Shown here piece by piece: positions 8,596-17,453 of a stretch of DNA of 64,000 nucleotides. Numbering within the stretch: position 1 is the first letter of the stretch; each line of letters begins with the position of its first letter. Both the position numbers and the translations under genes were made by a program. A model generated the notes under the pieces. That model worked only from the letters and a program-made list of their open reading frames with translations, was not told the DNA's origin and searched no databases. Source of the DNA: Streptomyces scabichelini (GTDB lineage: Bacteria; Actinomycetota; Actinomycetes; Streptomycetales; Streptomycetaceae); assembly GCF_011045015.1 (NCBI RefSeq), contig NZ_JAAKZY010000030.1, forward strand, positions 1 through 64,000. Reading direction: 5' to 3'.

Positions 8596-9273
8596 GTGAC
8601 GGCCCAAACTGACTCGCGTGACCGACGCCCGCGCCGCACGGCGCGCAGACGGGTCGTCGACACACGCCGGCGGGACGAACTGCTGCGCCAGGCCGAGACG
8701 ATCATCCTGACCGAAGGCTTCACCGCGGTGACCATGGATGAGCTCGCCCAGCGACTGGGGTGCTCCAAGGCGACGCTGTACAGCCTCGCCTCCACGAAGG
8801 AGCAACTGGTCCTGGCGGTCACCCGCGCCTTCTTCCGGGACGCGACAGCCGAGATCGAGGAGGCTGTCCAGGCCGAGCCCGACCCCAGGCAGCGGATCCG
8901 GGTCTATCTCGCCGGCGTCGGCACGGCCATGCGCCGGCATTCCAACGCCTTCTACGACGACATGGTGGGCTACGAACCGACGGCGCAGATCTACCGCACG
9001 AACTCCGCCGCAGCGGCGCGCCGGGTTCACGAAATGATCGAGGAGGGCGTGCAGACCGGCGCTTTCCGCGCGCTCAACGGTCATTTCGCCGCCCAGGTCG
9101 TGGCGGTCACCATCGATGCGGTCCAGTCGGGGGTCCTCCTGGAGAGGACCGGCCTGACCGCCGGCGACGCCTTCTCCGAGCTGGGGGACCTCCTGCTGGA
9201 CGGGCTCAGTTCGGAGCAGGGCGCATTCGAGCCTCCTTCCACAGCTGTGCGCTCGCCCAGGGACCAGGCCTAG
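8596..9273 (+). CDS. TetR-family transcriptional regulator
   Basis: A 225-aa repressor. A basic N-terminal arm (RRPRRTARRRVVDTRRR) precedes a canonical TetR helix-turn-helix at roughly residues 30-75 (GFTAVTMDELAQRLGCSKAT, then LYSLASTKEQL). The remaining helices form the ligand-binding domain. The GTG start follows a GC-rich stretch and is the best-placed candidate. It lies downstream of the CocE-ACS-crotonase-SDR operon on the same strand, and the same 26-bp operator precedes both units. It is therefore the likely local repressor, presumably released by an acyl-CoA or an ester-derived ligand (inference). Confidence 0.9.
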   Translation: MTAQTDSRDRRPRRTARRRVVDTRRRDELLRQAETIILTEGFTAVTMDELAQRLGCSKATLYSLASTKEQLVLAVTRAFFRDATAEIEEAVQAEPDPRQRIRVYLAGVGTAMRRHSNAFYDDMVGYEPTAQIYRTNSAAAARRVHEMIEEGVQTGAFRALNGHFAAQVVAVTIDAVQSGVLLERTGLTAGDAFSELGDLLLDGLSSEQGAFEPPSTAVRSPRDQA

Positions 9274-9456
9274 GCGTGGCCTAGGCGCCCAGGTAAAGCC
9301 CGGGCAAGGGGCGCACCTCGCGGATCGTCTCTGACAGGCACCCCCCATATCCAAAACGACGTGCGCGAGCCCACATCCCCGAAGGCGCCCGCTGGCCAGA
9401 CATGGTGCGCAGAAGCGACACCGGATCCGCTGGGTGGGACCACTCCACCAGGCAGA

Positions 9457-9482
9457 GACCGCCGATCCATGGATAAGCCGTC
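9457..9482. promoter_or_regulatory. Candidate XRE operator before the SDR gene
   Basis: The stretch GACCGCCGATCCATGGATAA and its next six bases match the reverse complement of 10541-10566 at 22 of 26 positions. The core ATCCATGGAT is a perfect palindrome. It sits about 80 bp upstream of the SDR start. The other copy is just before the XRE/MmyB gene, so the pair is probably recognised by that regulator. Confidence 0.55.
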
Positions 9483-9563
9483 CTCTCCCGCCCCTGCGCG
9501 GGCGCTCCTACGGTCGAGCTGCGGGCGCTCACCGGCCCGCCGTACCGAAGGAGTAAGACCCTC

Positions 9564-10313
9564 ATGAAGATGACCGGCAACACGATCCTGATCACCGGCG
9601 GAACCTCGGGCATCGGGCTCGGTCTGGCCCTGCGTCTGCACGAGGCCGGCAACAAGGTGGTCGTCGCCGGCCGGCGCAAGGAACTCCTCGACGAGATCAC
9701 GGCCGAGCACCCGGGCATCGACGCGCTCGTCCTCGATGTCGCGGACCCCGACTCGATCGCCCGGGCCCGTGAGACCGTGGCGGCGAGCCACCCGGGGCTG
9801 AACGTCCTGGTCAACAACGCCGGCATCATGCTGCGGGAGAACCTCCTGGACCCGGCCGAACTCCCGGTCGCCGAGGATCACGTCGCGACCAATCTGCTCG
9901 GCACGATCCGGATGACGTACGCCTTCCTGCCGCTGCTGGCGGGCAAGGACGACGCGGTCGTCATGAACGTCACCTCGTCGCTGGCGTTCGTCCCGTATCA
10001 GAGCACCCCGACCTACAGCGCGACCAAGGCCGCGCTGCACTCCTTCTCCGAGAGCCTGCGCATCCAGCTCGCCGGTGCTGACGCCGGCGTTCAGGTGATC
10101 GAGGTGGTCCCGCCGGGCGTGCGCACGACCCTGATGGGCCAGCAGGACAGCGACCAGTCCATGCCGTTGGACGACTTCCTCACCGAGACCTTCGACCTGC
10201 TGCGCGAGCAGCCCGACGCGAAGGAGCTGGTCGTCGAGCGCGCCCGGTTCATCCGCGACGCGCAGGCCAACGGCTCCTACGACGACGTCCTCACCATGAT
10301 CAGCGGCAGCTGA
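9564..10313 (+). CDS. SDR-family oxidoreductase, DltE-like
   Basis: A 249-aa short-chain dehydrogenase. It has the cofactor loop GGTSGIG after the first strand, NNAG near residue 90, catalytic Ser in NVTSSLAFVP and Y-x-x-x-K in TYSATKAAL. It is of the DltE-like subgroup often annotated simply as an SDR oxidoreductase. It is monocistronic or paired with the XRE regulator gene 290 bp downstream; an operator-like site shared by both supports regulation by that protein. The substrate is unknown. In streptomycetes such SDR and XRE/MmyB pairs recur, and the SDR often seems to be the regulated target. Confidence 0.88.
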   Translation: MKMTGNTILITGGTSGIGLGLALRLHEAGNKVVVAGRRKELLDEITAEHPGIDALVLDVADPDSIARARETVAASHPGLNVLVNNAGIMLRENLLDPAELPVAEDHVATNLLGTIRMTYAFLPLLAGKDDAVVMNVTSSLAFVPYQSTPTYSATKAALHSFSESLRIQLAGADAGVQVIEVVPPGVRTTLMGQQDSDQSMPLDDFLTETFDLLREQPDAKELVVERARFIRDAQANGSYDDVLTMISGS

Positions 10314-10540
10314 CCGACCCGTAACGACCGACGCGGAACAACAGCACGCGGGCGGGTACGTTGGGCGTCCTCGACGGAGGACCATCGCCGCAGGCCGTCT
10401 TCCAGGCCGTCGGCCTGCGGCGCACCGCCGACAGCCGGCGCATTTACCAGCGGCTCATGGAGCTCACGTGATCATCGGGTCGTCTCTCTGCGCGCGCCGC
10501 GGCGTCGGCCGTACGAGCGGGCTTCGCGCGGATGGGAGAG

Positions 10541-10566
10541 GACTGCTCAGCCATGGATCGGTGGTC
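10541..10566. promoter_or_regulatory. Candidate XRE operator before the regulator gene
   Basis: This is the inverted partner of 9457-9482 (22 of 26 positions identical when reverse-complemented), with core GATCCATGG. It ends 37 bp before the proposed ATG of the XRE/MmyB gene, which fits autoregulation. Confidence 0.55.
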
Positions 10567-10603
10567 CCTGGATAGCCGGGCGGGATGCGGCGAGGATGGG
10601 GGC

Positions 10604-11443
10604 ATGGACAAGAAGGAACTGGCGGAATTCCTGCGTCACCGGCGTGAGACGCTGCGCCCCCGCGATGTCGGGCTGGTCGAAGGGCCGCGCAGGCGTACGC
10701 AGGGGCTGCGCCGCGAGGAGGTCGCGCAGCTCGCCGGCATGTCCACCGACTACTACGCCCGGCTGGAACAGCAGCGAGCTCCGCAGCCCTCCGTCCAGAT
10801 CACCACGGCTCTCGCCCGGGCACTGCGGCTGACCCCGGACGAACGCGACCATCTCTTCGTCCTCATCGGCCACAACGCCCCGGCCCGCTTCCACCGCTCC
10901 GAACACGTCAGCCCGACGCTGATGCGGGTCCTGGACCGCTTGGACGACTCCCCGGCCATGGTGCAGACCGACTTGTTCGACACCCTCGCGATGAATCCGT
11001 TGGCCGTGGCGCTGCTCGGCGACCAGACCCGCCACACCGGTCTGGCCAGCAGTGGCTACTACCGCTGGTTCATGGACCCGGCCGAGCGTCTGATGGTTCC
11101 CGAGGAGGCCCGCGAACGCCACGGCCGCGCCCAGGCGGCACGCCTGCGGGCCGCGCTGACCGCCGGCAGCGACACCCCCCGAGCCGCCCGGATCCTCGCC
11201 GAACTGCAGGAACACAGCCCCGAGTTCGTCCGCATGTGGGAACTTCAAGAAGTCGCCCAACGCTACGAGGACTGCAAGACCATCCTCCATCCCGAACTCG
11301 GCCGCATCGACGTCGACGCCCAGGTTCTGTTCACCGAGAACCGCGCTCAGACCCTGGTGGTGCTGACCACTCGCCCCGGCACGGAGAGCCACAGCAAGCT
11401 CGAACTGCTCTCCGTCGTTGGGCACAAGCAGCTCACCCCTTGA
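10604..11443 (+). CDS. XRE-family regulator with MmyB-type ligand domain
   Basis: A 279-aa regulator. The N-terminal XRE helix-turn-helix spans about residues 5-75, including RRTQGLRREEVAQLAGMSTD and YYARLEQQRAPQPS, a block typical of this actinobacterial family. The C-terminal part matches MmyB-like ligand-binding domains, which resemble PAS folds and may bind fatty acids. The ATG at MDKKELAEFL is preferred over an in-frame GTG 72 bp earlier because homology to the family begins there. It lies downstream of the SDR gene in the same direction, and matching operator-like sites precede both genes. Confidence 0.88.
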   Translation: MDKKELAEFLRHRRETLRPRDVGLVEGPRRRTQGLRREEVAQLAGMSTDYYARLEQQRAPQPSVQITTALARALRLTPDERDHLFVLIGHNAPARFHRSEHVSPTLMRVLDRLDDSPAMVQTDLFDTLAMNPLAVALLGDQTRHTGLASSGYYRWFMDPAERLMVPEEARERHGRAQAARLRAALTAGSDTPRAARILAELQEHSPEFVRMWELQEVAQRYEDCKTILHPELGRIDVDAQVLFTENRAQTLVVLTTRPGTESHSKLELLSVVGHKQLTP

Positions 11444-11807
11444 CGTCCTGGGCCGGGGAACAGGTCAGGGCTCGGCGCGGGAGGGCCGGCGTCCCGCAGC
11501 TGGACGAACTGCTTGCCCTTGCCGGATCCGGCGAACCATGTCGCTGGCGGCTTACCCAACCGCACGTCCAGTTCTGAGGGGCCGGGACACAGCAATGGGC
11601 CGGGAAGGCTCGACCCTCCGGAGCCCGGGAGACGTCGCCCGCCGGCGCAGAGACAGCCAGGATTAGTCCCTCATGCACTGTTTTGTGGATGGAGAATCCT
11701 ATAAACCTGGGAATTCACTGAGCATTCGGCGCGCACATTCGTATCTGAGGACGTGCTCCCCCATGCCGGAAGTCCTGCCGGCTCCGGAGATGTCCTTGAG
11801 AGGCCTG
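11444..11807. other. Gap without a clear gene
   Basis: No convincing gene occupies these 364 bases. The minus strand contains a short protein-like stretch (VRLGKPPATWFAGSGKGKQF near 11500-11560) that could be a remnant but matches no family I can name. The right end should hold the promoter of the DUF1996 gene; no strong -35/-10 pair is evident. Confidence 0.4.
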
Positions 11808-13262
11808 ATGAGACGCAACACGCGAAAAAGATCGAAGACTGCCCGCCGGGCGGTAGGCGCGGCGGCCGCACTGGCCATAGGGGCCGGTGGACTGGCGGCC
11901 GTCAACATCTACGCCTCGGCCGACGAAACCAGCGCGCCGAAGGGCACTGCCCAGAACCAGGCGCTCGCGGCCGGCACCTCCACCATCGACTGCCCCGACG
12001 TCGGCCAGCAGTTGACATCAGTGCCCGCCAAGGCGAAGGCCCAGGTCGACAAGGAACTGGCACTCCTCGACAAGCAGATATCCGAGGCATACCAGCGCCT
12101 TTCCACCTCCCAGAAGGCGATTCAGCAGGACCCCAACTTCGCCCAGAACGCGATCGTGGGCCCGCTGAAGGACAAGCGGAAGGCGACGCTCGACCGGATC
12201 ACCATCGCCATCGGCCGTGTGGCAGCCAAGCCGCAGGGCCTTGACGCTTTGGCGGCCTGCACGCTCCGTACCACCGGCAACCAGCCCGCCGCCGGTCAGG
12301 GCGGCAACAACCAGGGTGGCAACAACACCAATGCCGGCGGGACCGGTAACGGTCCGGTCGCCGCTGACTTCGTGGACATCACCAAGGTGAAGTCCAATGT
12401 GCGCACGCCGGCCAAGTCGGCGAAGGCTTCAAAGGGTGTCTTCGTCAGCAAGTGCGGGGTGAACGCCAACAAGCTGTACAACAGCGACAACGTCATCGTC
12501 GCGCCCGGTGTCACCAACGGCGCACACCACGTGCACGATTACGTCGGCAACCAGGACAACGACGCCTTCTCGAGCAACCAGGACTTCGCCAAGGCCGGGA
12601 CCAGCTGCCAGAACAAGGGCGACAAGTCTTCCTACTACTGGCCGGTGCTGCGCCTCCAGGATGGCACCAAGGAGTTCGACGCCGACAAGCAGGGCGGCGG
12701 CGCCGAGGGCAACACGGGCCGGATTCTGACGGCCAAGAAGGCCACCTTGAACTTCGTGGGCAGCCCCCGCGGCAAGGTGGTGGCGATGCCCCAGTTCCTG
12801 CGCATCATCACCGGTGACGCCAAGGCGTTCGTCAACGGCACGGCCAACGCCAATGCCTCATGGAGCTGCACCGGCTTCGAGAACAAGGTGCAGTTGAAGG
12901 ACAAGTACCCCCTCTGCCCGTCAGGCAGCGACGTGGTGCGCACCTTCAAGTTCCAGAGCTGCTGGGACGGTACGAACATCGACAGCGCCAACCACCGTAC
13001 GCACGTGGCCTTCGCCGACGCGGGCGGCAACTGCCCGACCGGCTTCAAGGCCATTCCCCAGTTGGTGCAGCGTCTGGTGTACGACGTGGACGCGCCCAGC
13101 GTCAAGGACAACGGCAAGACCCGGCCGTTCTTCTCGCTGGACAGCTTCCCCGAACAGCAGCACAAGCCGGTCACCGACCACGGTGACTTCATCAACGTCT
13201 TCGACGCAAAGCTGATGAACAAGGCGGTCCAGTGCATCAACACCGGACGTAAGTGCAGCTGA
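11808..13262 (+). CDS. Exported DUF1996-domain protein
   Basis: A 484-aa protein starting [14 protein letters not shown], a twin-basic head followed by a hydrophobic run ([20 protein letters not shown]), consistent with export. Residues about 35-130 are a Lys/Gln-rich helical region, then an Asn/Gly-rich linker ([11 protein letters not shown]) leads to the DUF1996 domain. The diagnostic [11 protein letters not shown] histidine motif is present, along with several Cys that could form disulfides. The function is unknown; the family is common in actinobacteria and fungi as a secreted protein. GAGAGG just upstream supports this start over in-frame ATGs 18 and 45 bp earlier. A hairpin follows the stop. 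Confidence 0.85.
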   Translation: MRRNTRKRSKTARRAVGAAAALAIGAGGLAAVNIYASADETSAPKGTAQNQALAAGTSTIDCPDVGQQLTSVPAKAKAQVDKELALLDKQISEAYQRLSTSQKAIQQDPNFAQNAIVGPLKDKRKATLDRITIAIGRVAAKPQGLDALAACTLRTTGNQPAAGQGGNNQGGNNTNAGGTGNGPVAADFVDITKVKSNVRTPAKSAKASKGVFVSKCGVNANKLYNSDNVIVAPGVTNGAHHVHDYVGNQDNDAFSSNQDFAKAGTSCQNKGDKSSYYWPVLRLQDGTKEFDADKQGGGAEGNTGRILTAKKATLNFVGSPRGKVVAMPQFLRIITGDAKAFVNGTANANASWSCTGFENKVQLKDKYPLCPSGSDVVRTFKFQSCWDGTNIDSANHRTHVAFADAGGNCPTGFKAIPQLVQRLVYDVDAPSVKDNGKTRPFFSLDSFPEQQHKPVTDHGDFINVFDAKLMNKAVQCINTGRKCS

Positions 13263-13277
13263 GTCCGAGTACCGAGC

Positions 13278-13305
13278 GGTGGGCGTCGCGCTGACGACGC
13301 CCACC
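13278..13305 (+). terminator. Hairpin terminator after the DUF1996 gene
   Basis: A perfect 11-bp stem (GGTGGGCGTCG / CGACGCCCACC) with a 6-base loop begins 15 bases after the stop codon. There is no T-run, as is usual for streptomycete terminators. Confidence 0.65.
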
Positions 13306-13378
13306 GCCATGAACGGAATCCATGAACGGAATGCCGGCGGGACCGCCACGTCCGAGGCGTCAAGCGGGCAGCGCACCC

Positions 13379-13432
13379 CGGATCCGCTGGAACCCCACCC
13401 AGGCAGCCGCATTCCTGCGGCACAACCACTCC
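13379..13432 (+). pseudogene. Tiny tyrosine-integrase fragment
   Basis: One frame reads IRWNPTQAAAFLRHNHS, nearly identical to the segment ICWNPTQAAAFLRHNHT inside the integrase pseudogene at 30432-31549. DNA identity runs for about 50 bases. Nothing else of the integrase is present here. It is either a recombination scar or the residue of a second related element. Confidence 0.6.
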
Positions 13433-13540
13433 AGAACCCTTCGCCCCGCGGGGTCGCCCCCCCCGTGAACGCCGGTCCGGTCGGCCCGAGGGCGGTTGGA
13501 TACAGTGCGCGAGACGGCAGCCTGGTCAGGGAGGGCAAGC

Positions 13541-14761
13541 GTGACCGACACCAGCGACACCCGACTCGCCGACAGCGAGGTGCAAGCTCCGCGGCGGAGT
13601 CGCCTGCTCCGCCTGATGCGCTACCTCCCGCTGATCGCCCCCGTCCTGCTGTGGGCCGTGCCCTGCTGGGTGCTCCTGCACGCCGGCCAGCACTGGCCGC
13701 TGCCCGTCACGCTGGCCGGCACCGCCCTGTTCGCCCTCGGCCTCATAGGTATGCCGCTCGCGATGGCGCGCGGCCACGGCCGGCGCCAGCAGGACCGGGC
13801 GGCGATCGTCGGTGACACCCTGCTGGGCGCCGGCTGGGTCGTGTTCACCTGGTCCGTTCTGCTCGGCGTCCTCCTGCGGCTCGCCCTGAGCGTGGCCGGC
13901 GTCGGCGAGAGCCAGGACCGGGCCCGCATCGTCACCTGGGCCGTCCTGGGCATCACCGCCGTACTGCTCACCTGGGGGTACGCCGAGGCCCGCCGCGTGC
14001 CGCGCGTGCGCCGCCTCGACGTACCACTCCCGCGGCTGGGTGCCGGGCTGGACGGCACCCGCGTCGTCCTGATCACCGACACCCACTACGGCCCGCTCGA
14101 TCGCGCCCGCTGGTCGGCACGGGTGTGCGAGACGGTGAACACGCTGGAAGCCGACCTGGTCTGCCACACCGGCGACATCGCGGACGGCACGGCCGAACGC
14201 CGCCGCGCCCAGGCTGCCCCACTGGCCACCGTGCAAGCCACCCGGGCCCGGGTCTACGTCACCGGCAACCACGAGTACTACAGCCAGGCCCAGGGCTGGG
14301 TCGACCTGATGGACGAACTGGGCTGGGAGCCGCTGCGCAACCGCCATCTGCTGCTCGAACGCGGCGGCGACACCCTCGTGGTCGCCGGCGTGGACGACGT
14401 CACCGCCGAATCCTCCGGCCTGCCAGGCCACCGCGCCCACCTCGCCGGAGCCCTGAACGGCGCCGACCCCGACCACCCTGTCCTGCTCCTGGCCCACCAG
14501 CCCAAGTTCGTCGACCAGGCGGCAGCCGACGGCATCGACCTCCAACTCTCCGGCCACACCCACGGCGGCCAGATCTGGCCCTTCCACCACCTGGTCCGCA
14601 TCGACCAGCCCGCCCTCGCCGGCCTCAGCCACCACGGCACCCGCACCCTCCTCTACACCAGCCGCGGCACCGGCTTCTGGGGCCCACCGTTCCGCATCTT
14701 CGCCCCCAGCGAGATCACCCTGCTCGTACTCCGCTCCCCCCACCCGCCCACCTCGCCCTAG
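13541..14761 (+). CDS. Membrane-anchored metallophosphoesterase
   Basis: A 406-aa protein with about four hydrophobic segments in residues 25-150, followed by a calcineurin-like metallophosphoesterase domain. The metal-binding motifs are all present: DTHYGPLD, GDIAD, GNHEYY and SGHTHGGQ, close to the YkuE/YaeI-like group that hydrolyses phosphodiesters or lipid-linked substrates. The GTG start is chosen for the upstream AGGGAGG; a longer reading from an ATG 45 bp earlier lacks such a site. The topology suggests the catalytic domain follows the last helix on one face of the membrane, but I cannot say which. It appears monocistronic. Confidence 0.88.
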   Translation: MTDTSDTRLADSEVQAPRRSRLLRLMRYLPLIAPVLLWAVPCWVLLHAGQHWPLPVTLAGTALFALGLIGMPLAMARGHGRRQQDRAAIVGDTLLGAGWVVFTWSVLLGVLLRLALSVAGVGESQDRARIVTWAVLGITAVLLTWGYAEARRVPRVRRLDVPLPRLGAGLDGTRVVLITDTHYGPLDRARWSARVCETVNTLEADLVCHTGDIADGTAERRRAQAAPLATVQATRARVYVTGNHEYYSQAQGWVDLMDELGWEPLRNRHLLLERGGDTLVVAGVDDVTAESSGLPGHRAHLAGALNGADPDHPVLLLAHQPKFVDQAAADGIDLQLSGHTHGGQIWPFHHLVRIDQPALAGLSHHGTRTLLYTSRGTGFWGPPFRIFAPSEITLLVLRSPHPPTSP

Positions 14762-14870
14762 CACCGGACCGGCCAACACATCCGCTCGGAGCAGTCCAGG
14801 AGTTGAAGCAGCCCACGAGCCGAGGGGCGCGGCGTCGACAGATGACCAGCCCCGCCTCACCGAGGACAAA

Positions 14871-14980
14871 ATCCGGACCATTCCCGGACCGACGGCCCCA
14901 ACGAGCCATACGTGGCCACGACGCAGGTCAACGACGCGTGACGCCTGTCCACCAGCAGACCAAGAACCTTCTGGTGTCGT
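14871..14980. repeat. Dispersed intergenic element, copy A
   Basis: It begins with ATCCGGACCATTCCCGGAC, identical over 19 bases to 27528-27546. About 80 bases later comes an imperfect hairpin (CACCAG...CTGGTG) around a shared AGCAGAC-AAGA core, at almost the same spacing as in the other copy (80 versus 83). The intervening sequence has diverged. The two copies are 12.7 kb apart in the same orientation. The element's nature is unknown. Confidence 0.55.
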
Positions 14981-15016
14981 ATTCGCCAAGGAAGCCGGGC
15001 TTCTTCCAGAGGCACG

Positions 15017-15054
15017 AAAAAAGCGCCTGACCTGGGCTTTTGCCCGTCAGGCGC
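15017..15054 (-). terminator. Rho-independent terminator, minus strand
   Basis: GCGCCTGAC, CT, GGGC, TTTT, GCCC, GTCAGGCGC forms a long near-perfect hairpin preceded on the plus strand by six A residues. On the minus strand this is a classic stem followed by TTTTTT. It would end transcripts of the GH127/ABC operon, although the nearest intact stop codon is about 360 bp away; the decayed gene between them was probably once the last gene of the unit. Confidence 0.8.
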
Positions 15055-15120
15055 CTTCCTCTCGACCCGTCCGGGGCAAGGACCGACTTACGTCATAACT
15101 CCCAGGCACCACGTCCACTC

Positions 15121-15270
15121 AGGTCAGGCGGCCGTGAGTCACCTTGTTGCGCAGCTCTCGCACGACCTTGTTCGCCGCGGAATCCCTTCTGCCGAGCTCA
15201 GTGGCCGTCCCGGCCGCATACTCAGGACCTTGGTGCGACGGTCCTCACTCGTCCGGCAGCTCGGGCACGG
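15121..15270 (-). pseudogene. C-terminal remnant of an unidentified protein
   Basis: A minus-strand frame ends RRDSAANKVVRELRNKVTHG-RLT-stop, which looks like a genuine helical C-terminus. A stop interrupts the same frame near 15270. Further left on the minus strand (15300-15410) another frame contains a signal-peptide-like LAGAPALGLPVSLAATTPAA. The two pieces may be the ends of one secreted protein gene with an internal deletion. I do not recognise the family. Confidence 0.35.
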
Positions 15271-15415
15271 GCTGCGCGGACCCCGAGTAGACGGGACAGC
15301 CTGGCCGAGTTGTCGGCCGCGGCCGGGGTGGTGGCGGCGAGCGAGACCGGCAGCCCCAGCGCCGGCGCTCCGGCCAGGCTTCTGTGACGGTGCCGTCTTC
15401 GCGGTCCGTGCACGA

Positions 15416-17395
15416 CTACCTCCCTGTGGGGGTGCTGTCCGGCGGGGCTGGACGGTCCGGTTCCACCGCCGGCAGCCACACCCGCACCGTCGAAGGCCCG
15501 CGGTTCGCCCAGGAGTGGTAGGGGACCAGGACGATCCCCGTGCGGTCGGCGGACGGCGGGGCGGCAGGAACGTCGAGCGGCCGGTACGGCCAGGTCTCGT
15601 CGCGCTGTACGTCGTACGCGGTGATCTGTCCAGCGGTGACCACGGTGCCGTCCGGCCCGTCCTCCGGCGCGATGGACGGGTCCACCCGGATCACGTCGAC
15701 GTCTTGTCCGTCCGGCAGGTCCACGGACTCGGCGCAGTACACCAGCGGCCCGCGTTGGACGGCCACCGTGCCGCGGACGGCGTCGGCGCGCGGGTCGGCC
15801 CGGATCCAGCGCGGCCGTACGGGCAGTTCGAGCCGGATCTGATCACCGGGCCGGAAACTGCGGGTCACCTCGGTCATGCCCGGGGCCACCGTGCGGCGGG
15901 TCCCGTCCGGGTCGACCAGCCACGCCGTGGCGCCCGCCGTCCACGCGGGGACGCGCAGCGCCACGGTCCACGGGCGGTTGGACGACGACCGGTCGATGCG
16001 CACGGTCACGCTTCCGCCCGACGGATAGTCGGTACGGACGCGCAGCGCGACCCCCTGGCCGCCTTCGAGCAAGGTGGCGATCTCCGCGTCGGCGTACTGG
16101 TGCAGCTGCACGCCGTGGTCGTCGGCCGTCGCGAGGTACGCGGGCAGAAGGGCCAGCGTCCGCGCCACATTGGTCGGACAGCAGGACACCGCGAACCAGG
16201 GCGCGCGCAGGCTCGACTCGGCGCGCGGGCTCACCGCGTCCACGGCGGGCACGGCGCCCCGGTGGCGTCGGTGCAGGGTGTTGGCGTAGAAGAAGGCCCG
16301 GCCGTCCTCCGCCGGGGAAGTCGCGATCACGTTGAACAGGGTCCGCTCGGCGAGGTCGGCGAAACGCGGCTCGCCGGTGGCCAGCAGCAGCCGCCAGCTG
16401 AGCATCACGGAGGCGACGCCGGCGCAGGTTTCCGAGTAGGCGCGGTCCGGCGGGAGGACGAAGTCGTCGCCGAAGGACTCGTCCCGGTGGTGCGAACCCA
16501 TTCCGCCCGTCAGATAGGTCCGTCGGGCGACCGTCGCCTCCCACTGCCGTACGACCGCGTCGAGCAGATCGTCGTCCCCGGTCTCGACGGCCACGTCGAC
16601 GGCGCCGGCCGCGAGGTAGAGGGCGCGGACGGCGTGGCCGCGCAGCACCGTGGCTCGACGTACGGGCATGTCGTCCTGGTAGTACACGCGGCCGAACTCG
16701 CTGTCGGCGAGCGTGCCGTGGCCGCGGCGGTCGACGAAGAGCGCGGCCTGGTCGAGGTAGCGCTGTTCCCCTGTCAGCCTGGCCAGTTCCACCAGGGCTG
16801 TCTCGATCTCGGGGTGACCGCAGACGCCCTCGATGCCGCCCCGCCCGAAGGTGGCGCAGACGTGGTCGGCGGCTCGTCGGGCGATCTTCGTCAGCTCGCC
16901 CTCGCCCCGGGCCCGGGCCTGGGCCACGCCCGCCTGGATCAAGAACCCGTGGCAGTAGAGCTCGTGGCCCCATTCGAGGTCGCTGTAGCGGGGCTGCTGT
17001 CCGGGGTGGCCGAAGGCGGTGTTCAGGTATCCGTCCGGTTCCTGGGCGGGTGCGACGGCCTCGGTGAGTGCGGCGATGTCCGTGTCGAGCGTGCCCGCGG
17101 TGCCGGCCTGCCAGGCCATGGCTTCGAGGAGCTTGTACAGCTCGGAGTCGGCGAACTCCCGGCCGCGCCGGTCCCGGTGGATGCGGCCCGCCGCGGCAGC
17201 CCGGAAGTTGCCGGTCCAGCCGAGGCGTTCCATCCAGTCGCGGCAGTGGCCGAGGGTGGCGCTCTCGTTGGTGTGCCGGCGGCGGGCCCAGAATCCCCCG
17301 GTGATCCTGACCTCGTCGAGGCCTAACGGTCGCAGCCTGCCGCGGGTCGGCGCCACCGGCAGGACGAGTGACCCCGCTGTGTTCTCCTTCACCAC
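15416..17395 (-). CDS. GH127 beta-L-arabinofuranosidase
   Basis: A 659-aa cytoplasmic glycoside hydrolase of family GH127 (alpha/alpha-barrel), removing terminal beta-L-arabinofuranosyl residues from arabino-oligosaccharides. The zinc/catalytic set of the family is visible: Glu322 and Cys324 in YSETCAGV, Cys405-Cys406 in VSCCPTN, corresponding to E338, C340, C417 and C418 of the characterised bifidobacterial enzyme HypBA1. There is no signal peptide, so the sugars must be imported first. It is the last intact gene of the operon encoding a solute-binding protein and two permeases. The start is a GTG 58 bp after the upstream permease stop. Confidence 0.9.
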   Translation of the reverse strand: MVKENTAGSLVLPVAPTRGRLRPLGLDEVRITGGFWARRRHTNESATLGHCRDWMERLGWTGNFRAAAAGRIHRDRRGREFADSELYKLLEAMAWQAGTAGTLDTDIAALTEAVAPAQEPDGYLNTAFGHPGQQPRYSDLEWGHELYCHGFLIQAGVAQARARGEGELTKIARRAADHVCATFGRGGIEGVCGHPEIETALVELARLTGEQRYLDQAALFVDRRGHGTLADSEFGRVYYQDDMPVRRATVLRGHAVRALYLAAGAVDVAVETGDDDLLDAVVRQWEATVARRTYLTGGMGSHHRDESFGDDFVLPPDRAYSETCAGVASVMLSWRLLLATGEPRFADLAERTLFNVIATSPAEDGRAFFYANTLHRRHRGAVPAVDAVSPRAESSLRAPWFAVSCCPTNVARTLALLPAYLATADDHGVQLHQYADAEIATLLEGGQGVALRVRTDYPSGGSVTVRIDRSSSNRPWTVALRVPAWTAGATAWLVDPDGTRRTVAPGMTEVTRSFRPGDQIRLELPVRPRWIRADPRADAVRGTVAVQRGPLVYCAESVDLPDGQDVDVIRVDPSIAPEDGPDGTVVTAGQITAYDVQRDETWPYRPLDVPAAPPSADRTGIVLVPYHSWANRGPSTVRVWLPAVEPDRPAPPDSTPTGR

Positions 17396-17453
17396 TTCAT
17401 GCCTTCGGTTCGTCCTTTCAGTTGTCCGGCCAGGTCGCCCGCCGCGTCAGCCA

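Noticed and set aside
10330..10470. Protein-like tail (QAVGLRRTADSRRIYQRLMELT)
   Set aside because: Only about 35 codons with no start or family; too little to call a gene or pseudogene.
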